A DNA stretch of 64,000 nucleotides from Chitinophagaceae bacterium BSSC1 (GTDB lineage: Bacteria > Bacteroidota > Bacteroidia > Chitinophagales > Chitinophagaceae), in assembly GCA_002256435.1 (NCBI GenBank), contig NKJC01000001.1, forward strand, positions 682,001 to 746,000, given 5' to 3'. Shown one piece after another: positions 60,068 through 64,000 of the stretch (position 1 is its first letter; each line of letters opens with the position of its first letter). The notes under the pieces were generated by a model. It saw nothing but the letters and a program-made list of their open reading frames with translations. It was not told the origin of the DNA and searched no databases. The translations under genes and the position numbers were made by a program.

Positions 60068-61339
60068 TTAGTTAATAGTAGTACCACCAAAATAAGGACG
60101 CAATACTTCTGGCAATTGAATACCTTCTGCCGTTTGAAAATTCTCTAACAAACAAGCCACAATTCTTGGCAAGGCTAGAGAAGATCCATTGAGTGAATGC
60201 GTTAATTGTGTTTTACCATTCTCGTCCTTGAAGCGGCATTTCATTCTATTGGTTTGGTAGTTTTCAAAATTGGAAACACTACTTACTTCTAACCATCGCT
60301 CCTGCGCCGCACTAAAAACTTCAAAGTCATAGGTAATGGCAGATGTGAAACCCATATCTCCACCGCAAAGTCTTAAAATCCGATAAGGCAATTGCAAAGC
60401 TTTTAGCAGGTTCTCAACGTGCAACACCATTTCATCCAACACTTCATAAGAAGTGTCAGGTTTAACTAGTTGTATGATTTCAACTTTGTCAAACTGGTGT
60501 ACCCTATTCAAACCTCGCACGTCTTTACCAAAACTTCCTGCTTCTCTTCTAAAGCAAGGGGTATAGGCCGTCATTTTAACTGGCAGTTCTGATTCTTTAA
60601 GAATGGTGTCTCTATAGATATTTGTTACCGGCACTTCAGCAGTTGGAATCAAATAGAAATTATCTGCAGTGGCATGATACATTTGTCCTTCTTTGTCTGG
60701 TAACTGGCCTGTTGCAAAAGCACTAGCTTCGTTAACCATAAAGGGTGGAATATATTCGGTATATCCTGCGCCAGTATTATAATCTAAGAAATAACTAATG
60801 AGGGCTCTTTGTAATTTGGCACCCTTGCCTTTGTAGAGTGGAAAACCACTACCCGTAATTTTGGCTCCGGTTTCAAAATCAACCAAATCATATTGCTTAA
60901 TCAGGTCCCAATGCGGAACAGCACCAGCGTATAAAGCTGGTTTTTGACCACCTTCTCTTACCACTTCATTTTCTTCAGGGGTTTTTCCTTCTGGCACAGC
61001 AGCAGCAGGTAAATTAGGTAACACCACCAACTTTGACTGCAATTCTTCCTCCACCTTGGCCATTTGTTCTTTCAAGGGTTCTAAAGTTGCTTTCCAGGCA
61101 GCAACATCTGTCTTGATAGCTTCTGCTGCTTCCTTATTGCCTTGGGCCATGAACTTTCCAATTTCTTTGGAAGCCGCATTTACCTTGGCCTGGGTTTGGT
61201 CAAATTCATTTTGTAAACGCTTGCGCTCATCATCCAATGATATGATCAGATCTACCAATTCGGGTTGTTTGAACTGCTTTTTGGCCAGTTTTTGCTTTAC
61301 TTCCTCCGTATTGTTCCTAAGAACCTGCACTTGTAACAT
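60068..61339 (-). CDS. serS: Seryl-tRNA synthetase
   Basis: SerRS charges tRNA-Ser. The 423-residue class II synthetase has the N-terminal tRNA-binding coiled coil (about 25-105), the motif 2 region T-P-C-F-R-R-E-A-G-S-F-G (about 263-274) with the adjoining H-Q-F-D-K-V-E segment, and motif 3 L-N-G-S-S-L-A-L-P-R near residue 385. Length and motifs are canonical. A TATATTTG -7 element lies 14 bases upstream on the minus strand. Confidence 0.95.
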   Translation of the reverse strand: MLQVQVLRNNTEEVKQKLAKKQFKQPELVDLIISLDDERKRLQNEFDQTQAKVNAASKEIGKFMAQGNKEAAEAIKTDVAAWKATLEPLKEQMAKVEEELQSKLVVLPNLPAAAVPEGKTPEENEVVREGGQKPALYAGAVPHWDLIKQYDLVDFETGAKITGSGFPLYKGKGAKLQRALISYFLDYNTGAGYTEYIPPFMVNEASAFATGQLPDKEGQMYHATADNFYLIPTAEVPVTNIYRDTILKESELPVKMTAYTPCFRREAGSFGKDVRGLNRVHQFDKVEIIQLVKPDTSYEVLDEMVLHVENLLKALQLPYRILRLCGGDMGFTSAITYDFEVFSAAQERWLEVSSVSNFENYQTNRMKCRFKDENGKTQLTHSLNGSSLALPRIVACLLENFQTAEGIQLPEVLRPYFGGTTIN

Positions 61340-61353
61340 ACAATCAATTTTTG

Positions 61354-61361
61354 CAAATATA
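61354..61361 (-). promoter_or_regulatory. -7 element for serS (TATATTTG on the minus strand)
   Basis: The plus strand reads CAAATATA, an exact reverse match to TAnnTTTG, 14 bases before the serS start. Confidence 0.5.
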
Positions 61362-61397
61362 ACTCATGTGTCCTGATGATGGCAAGCTTGCAAGGTT

Positions 61398-61405
61398 TAC
61401 CTTTG
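61398..61405 (+). promoter_or_regulatory. -7 element TACCTTTG close to the next start codon
   Basis: TACCTTTG ends four bases before the ATG at 61410, which implies a very short or absent leader. Confidence 0.45.
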
Positions 61406-61409
61406 CAGA

Positions 61410-61754
61410 ATGTATATTCAAGACGATTTACAACAGCGTTGGTGGGCTTTAGAAGCCAAACTTCTGGAGAAATTTGGAAAAAAGCCAGACCTAGAAGCCG
61501 TTTTGTTCCTAATTGGGATGCAGGAAACGGGGTTTATTGTAGAAAAAATTAGCAAAGAACAGAAGCAAGACCTGATGCATGTGGCCGTTTGTACTGTTTT
61601 GGGACAAAGCGGATACTATATAAAAGAAGGAAATGATGAGGAAGGCTGGCCTCATTTTAAACAGGTAAAAGAAATGCCTCCCATGATCCTACATGAACAA
61701 GAAAACTTTATTAAAGATCATGTGCTACTCTATTTTGAACAAAGCGGATTTTAA
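61410..61754 (+). CDS. Conserved hypothetical small cytoplasmic protein
   Basis: The 114-residue protein has no signal peptide. It begins Q-D-D-L-Q-Q-R-W-W-A-L-E-A-K-L, continues with V-L-F-L-I-G-M-Q-E-T-G, and is mostly helical and acidic. I believe homologs are widespread in Bacteroidota next to gcvH or serS but cannot confirm this, and no function is known to me. It lies 41 bases before gcvH on the same strand and may be co-transcribed with it. Confidence 0.7.
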   Translation: MYIQDDLQQRWWALEAKLLEKFGKKPDLEAVLFLIGMQETGFIVEKISKEQKQDLMHVAVCTVLGQSGYYIKEGNDEEGWPHFKQVKEMPPMILHEQENFIKDHVLLYFEQSGF

Positions 61755-61795
61755 ACGAATATTTATCCAATATTTGCAATACTAAAACTCAAAAC

Positions 61796-62173
61796 ATGAA
61801 TTTTCCTGCAACACTGAAGTACACTAAGGACCACGAATGGATCAAATTAGAAGGCAATGTGGCCACAATTGGCATTACTGATTTTGCCCAGCATGAATTG
61901 GGTGATATTGTATATGTAGACATTAACACAGTTGGCAAAACCCTTGCTGCTGAAGAAGTGTTTGGTACTGTAGAAGCAGTGAAAACTGTAAGTGATTTGT
62001 TTTTGCCTGTTGCTGGAACCGTTACCGCTATCAACCCTTTGTTGGAAAAACAACCCGAATTGGTGAATACTGATGCCTATGGAGACGGTTGGATGATTCA
62101 AATGGAAGTAGCCAATCCAGAAGAAGTAGCTGCCCTAATGGGAAGTGATGCTTACAGTGCTTTGGTGGGATAA
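61796..62173 (+). CDS. gcvH: Glycine cleavage system H protein
   Basis: GcvH is the lipoyl carrier that shuttles the aminomethyl group between the P, T and L proteins. The 125-residue protein has the lipoylated lysine K63 in V-E-A-V-K-T-V-S-D, preceded by G-I-T-D-F-A-Q-H-E-L-G-D-I-V and followed by L-V-N-T-D-A-Y-G-D-G-W-M. All are canonical. gcvT is at 50227-51312 in the same window. Confidence 0.95.
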   Translation: MNFPATLKYTKDHEWIKLEGNVATIGITDFAQHELGDIVYVDINTVGKTLAAEEVFGTVEAVKTVSDLFLPVAGTVTAINPLLEKQPELVNTDAYGDGWMIQMEVANPEEVAALMGSDAYSALVG

Positions 62174-62229
62174 ATCCAAACTTCCCTATTTATCGTATCT
62201 GTTACAACAAAATATCCGGAAACCAGCTA

Positions 62230-62775
62230 TTGGATCTGATTCAAACATACAGCGAACCAGAATTGGTACTCTTGTTGCAACAACGGAGCCAAACTGCGTT
62301 CAGTTATCTGTATGACCATTATACTGGTGCCCTACATACAGTGATTCTATCCATTGTTGGGGAAGAGGAATTGGCCAATGATGTGTTGCAAGAGGTTTTT
62401 GTAAAAATCTGGCGACAAATGGGCAGTTATGACGCAAGCAAAGGAAGACTCTTTACTTGGATGCTCAATATTGCCAGAAACGCCGCCATTGATATGGTTA
62501 GAAGCCGCCAATTTCAAAACGGCAAACAAAACCGAGAACTGAATGAAGACGTATATAGGGCAGCGGGAAGCACTGAGAAGAAAATAGAACATATTGGGTT
62601 GCGAAAATTGGTTCAGGGTTTAAAGCCAGAATGGCGCAACTTGGTTGAACTATCTTATTTTGAAGGCTATACTCAGGACGAAATTTCCAAAATGTTGGAC
62701 ATTCCTTTGGGTACGGTTAAAACCAGACTGAGAAGTGGTTTACAAGCATTAAGACAATTATTACAAAACGATTAG
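62230..62775 (+). CDS. ECF-type RNA polymerase sigma factor (second)
   Basis: The 181-residue sigma factor has region 2 (F-S-Y-L-Y-D-H-Y, then A-N-D-V-L-Q-E-V-F-V-K-I-W and F-T-W-M-L-N-I-A-R-N-A-A-I-D) and region 4 (G-Y-T-Q-D-E-I-S-K-M-L-D-I-P-L-G-T-V-K-T). It fits the SigK-like ECF19 group partnered with RskA anti-sigma factors. No in-frame ATG precedes the domain, so the TTG at 62230 is used. Its stop overlaps the anti-sigma start by one base (TAGTG). Confidence 0.9.
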   Translation: MDLIQTYSEPELVLLLQQRSQTAFSYLYDHYTGALHTVILSIVGEEELANDVLQEVFVKIWRQMGSYDASKGRLFTWMLNIARNAAIDMVRSRQFQNGKQNRELNEDVYRAAGSTEKKIEHIGLRKLVQGLKPEWRNLVELSYFEGYTQDEISKMLDIPLGTVKTRLRSGLQALRQLLQND

Positions 62776-63614
62776 TGGATATACAATCATACATATCGTC
62801 TGGGGCCATTGAAAGCTTTGTGCTTGGTCTGTCTGATGCGGCTGAAATAGCTGAGATCAATGTTTTACGTTTGGAGCATCCCCAAATTGAAGCAGCCATA
62901 CTGGCTTTTGAAAAAAGTCTTGAAAAACAAGCTTTGAATGCCCCTACCCAGCCTGTTCCTGAAATGAAACAGGTATTGATGGCAAGGTTAAAAACGGAGT
63001 TTGCCCAGATTGACCCAGCCATCGCCGAAGGCAATAAGGATAAACAAACATCCTTAGCCCCAGTTGTTCCTATAAGCCAGTCTAGTACCAGTTCTATTTT
63101 CAAATACTTGTCCATAGCAGCCATGGTACTGTTAATAGCCAGTGCTGGTTTGAACTTTTATTTTTACCAAGAATTTCAATCTGCCAATAACCGCTATTCC
63201 GCCCTATTGATACAGAAAAACAGCTTGGAAGCCAATATGAATGGGGTTCAGACCAAGATGCTAGACATGTATCAAAGCATGCAAATGATGGGAGATCCTG
63301 CCATGGTTAAAGTGATGCTTCCAGGCATTAAGGGAAAGGAACAAAACATGGCTACCGTATACTGGGATAGTCGTTCTAAAGACGTTTACTTATTACCCAA
63401 TAAACTTCCACAACTTCAGTCCAATAAACAGTACCAGCTTTGGGCCATGGTAGACGGCAAACCCGTTGATGCTGGCATGATAAGCGATTGTGCAGGACTT
63501 TGTAAACTCAAGAACATTCCAAGGGCAGAAGCTTTTGCCATTACCCTAGAAAGCATGGGTGGCAGTCCAGCACCCAATATGGATCAACTACTGGTGTTGG
63601 GTAAGGTTGGATAA
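62775..63614 (+). CDS. RskA-like anti-sigma factor
   Basis: The 279-residue protein has a short cytoplasmic N-terminus (1-110) that would bind the sigma factor, one transmembrane helix (about 114-133) and a periplasmic RskA domain with V-Y-W-D-S-R-S-K-D-V-Y-L-L-P, K-Q-Y-Q-L-W-A-M-V-D-G-K-P-V and A-I-T-L-E-S-M-G-G-S. It starts with GTG overlapping the sigma stop, which means coupled, roughly equal synthesis of the pair. Regulation by stepwise proteolysis is known for the family. Confidence 0.88.
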   Translation: MDIQSYISSGAIESFVLGLSDAAEIAEINVLRLEHPQIEAAILAFEKSLEKQALNAPTQPVPEMKQVLMARLKTEFAQIDPAIAEGNKDKQTSLAPVVPISQSSTSSIFKYLSIAAMVLLIASAGLNFYFYQEFQSANNRYSALLIQKNSLEANMNGVQTKMLDMYQSMQMMGDPAMVKVMLPGIKGKEQNMATVYWDSRSKDVYLLPNKLPQLQSNKQYQLWAMVDGKPVDAGMISDCAGLCKLKNIPRAEAFAITLESMGGSPAPNMDQLLVLGKVG

Positions 63615-63646
63615 GGCAACGCTAGCTTAGCTAATTCTCTACCGCG

Positions 63647-63654
63647 TATATTTG
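63647..63654 (+). promoter_or_regulatory. -7 element TATATTTG directly before the VanZ-like gene
   Basis: TATATTTG ends three bases before the ATG at 63658, the shortest such spacing seen here. Confidence 0.45.
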
Positions 63655-63657
63655 CGC

Positions 63658-64000
63658 ATGTCTCTGATAAAAAAATACCCCTTTGCCCCAGGCATTTTAT
63701 TTTTCCTGATTAGTTTGTTTTTATTAACCCTGCCGGGCGATTCCATGCCTTCCGTTGGATGGTTCAATTTCCCTCAAAGAGACAAGGTAATTCACTATTT
63801 TCTTTTTTTTCTGCTTTGCAGTTTGTTTGCCATTCCCATTAAATACAAGACCTATACCAAGCAATCGGGTATTATTTGGCTCTGCATTGTTTGTCTTATA
63901 GGTATTGGATATGGCATTTCAATAGAGTTTGTACAAAAATGGTGGATTCCAAATAGAAGTTTTGAAGCCCTAGATATTGTGGCGGATGCTACCGGTGTAG
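63658..64000 (+). CDS. VanZ-family membrane protein (truncated by the window end)
   Basis: The visible 114 residues contain hydrophobic segments (starting F-A-P-G-I-L-F-F-L-I-S) and the VanZ-like motifs D-K-V-I-H-Y-F-L-F-F and E-F-V-Q-K-W-W-I-P-N-R-S-F-E-A-L-D-I. The frame is still open at base 64000, so the C-terminus lies outside. VanZ-like proteins are small multi-pass membrane proteins, mostly of unknown function and not resistance genes in this setting. It follows the anti-sigma gene by 43 bases. Confidence 0.85.
   Translation, partial: MSLIKKYPFAPGILFFLISLFLLTLPGDSMPSVGWFNFPQRDKVIHYFLFFLLCSLFAIPIKYKTYTKQSGIIWLCIVCLIGIGYGISIEFVQKWWIPNRSFEALDIVADATGV

Noticed and set aside
63658..64000. 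Glycopeptide (teicoplanin) resistance gene vanZ
   Set aside because: Only general VanZ-like membrane motifs are visible and no van cluster is present; such proteins are common in Bacteroidota with unknown roles.

Overview
The window looks like chromosomal DNA from a Bacteroidota member, most likely a Chitinophagaceae-type bacterium. Four things point there: TAnnTTTG promoter elements and few visible Shine-Dalgarno sites; many Sec or lipoprotein-exported proteins of families typical of the phylum; an arginine operon built around an ArgF'-type transcarbamylase; and a futalosine-route menaquinone gene (mqnC). The family-level placement is inference. Genes are dense on both strands. I see no rRNA, tRNA, CRISPR array, transposase, integrase or phage module.

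Layout. 1-5150: end of a histidine kinase with an overlapping response regulator, a ComB-like phosphatase, and a large SNF2 helicase with two SWIM zinc motifs. 5242-9003: a YHS-domain lipoprotein with a helical exported partner (minus strand), then a TonB-receptor-like outer membrane barrel with a glycine-rich insert. 9056-17773: the arginine biosynthesis operon (GNAT, argG, argC, argD, argF', argB, argE, argH), preceded by a structured leader that encodes an arginine-rich peptide. 17831-20322: exported FKBP, a zinc-ribbon protein and an M16 subunit without its zinc site. 20332-31193: a plus-strand run of lipoproteins, a methyltransferase, GrpB, a protease-fold/GH43 fusion, two exported zincins and several DUF proteins. 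31206-34105: minus-strand alpha-L-fucosidase and PL22-type lyase. 34221-41630: YitT, DUF4421, DUF1801, pentapeptide and hypothetical proteins, then pyruvate phosphate dikinase. 41692-46379: a beta-propeller protein, a small membrane protein, the arsR-arsM-arsC operon with two operators, and a GH43-like enzyme. 46578-50124: a PadR/PspC envelope-stress type operon behind a perfect palindrome. 50227-63614: gcvT, M16 peptidase, PDZ aspartyl protease, mqnC, an ECF sigma/anti-sigma/beta-barrel trio, L,D-transpeptidase, alpha/beta hydrolase, serS, gcvH and a second ECF/anti-sigma pair. A truncated VanZ-like gene closes the window.

How the genes work together. The arginine operon forms a complete acylated route from glutamate to arginine. 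Valine 90 of the transcarbamylase predicts N-succinyl rather than N-acetyl intermediates, and the leader suggests control by arginine-codon translation. The two M16 proteins carry complementary halves of one active site although their genes lie about 31 kb apart. The ars genes reduce and methylate arsenic without a pump in the window. Several carbohydrate-active enzymes (GH29, PL22, two GH43-like) occur without SusC/SusD pairs.

The most interesting observations are the arginine leader with mutually exclusive hairpins, the predicted succinyl-specific transcarbamylase, the retropepsin-like domain in which both catalytic aspartates are histidine and which is fused to GH43, and the split M16 pair.
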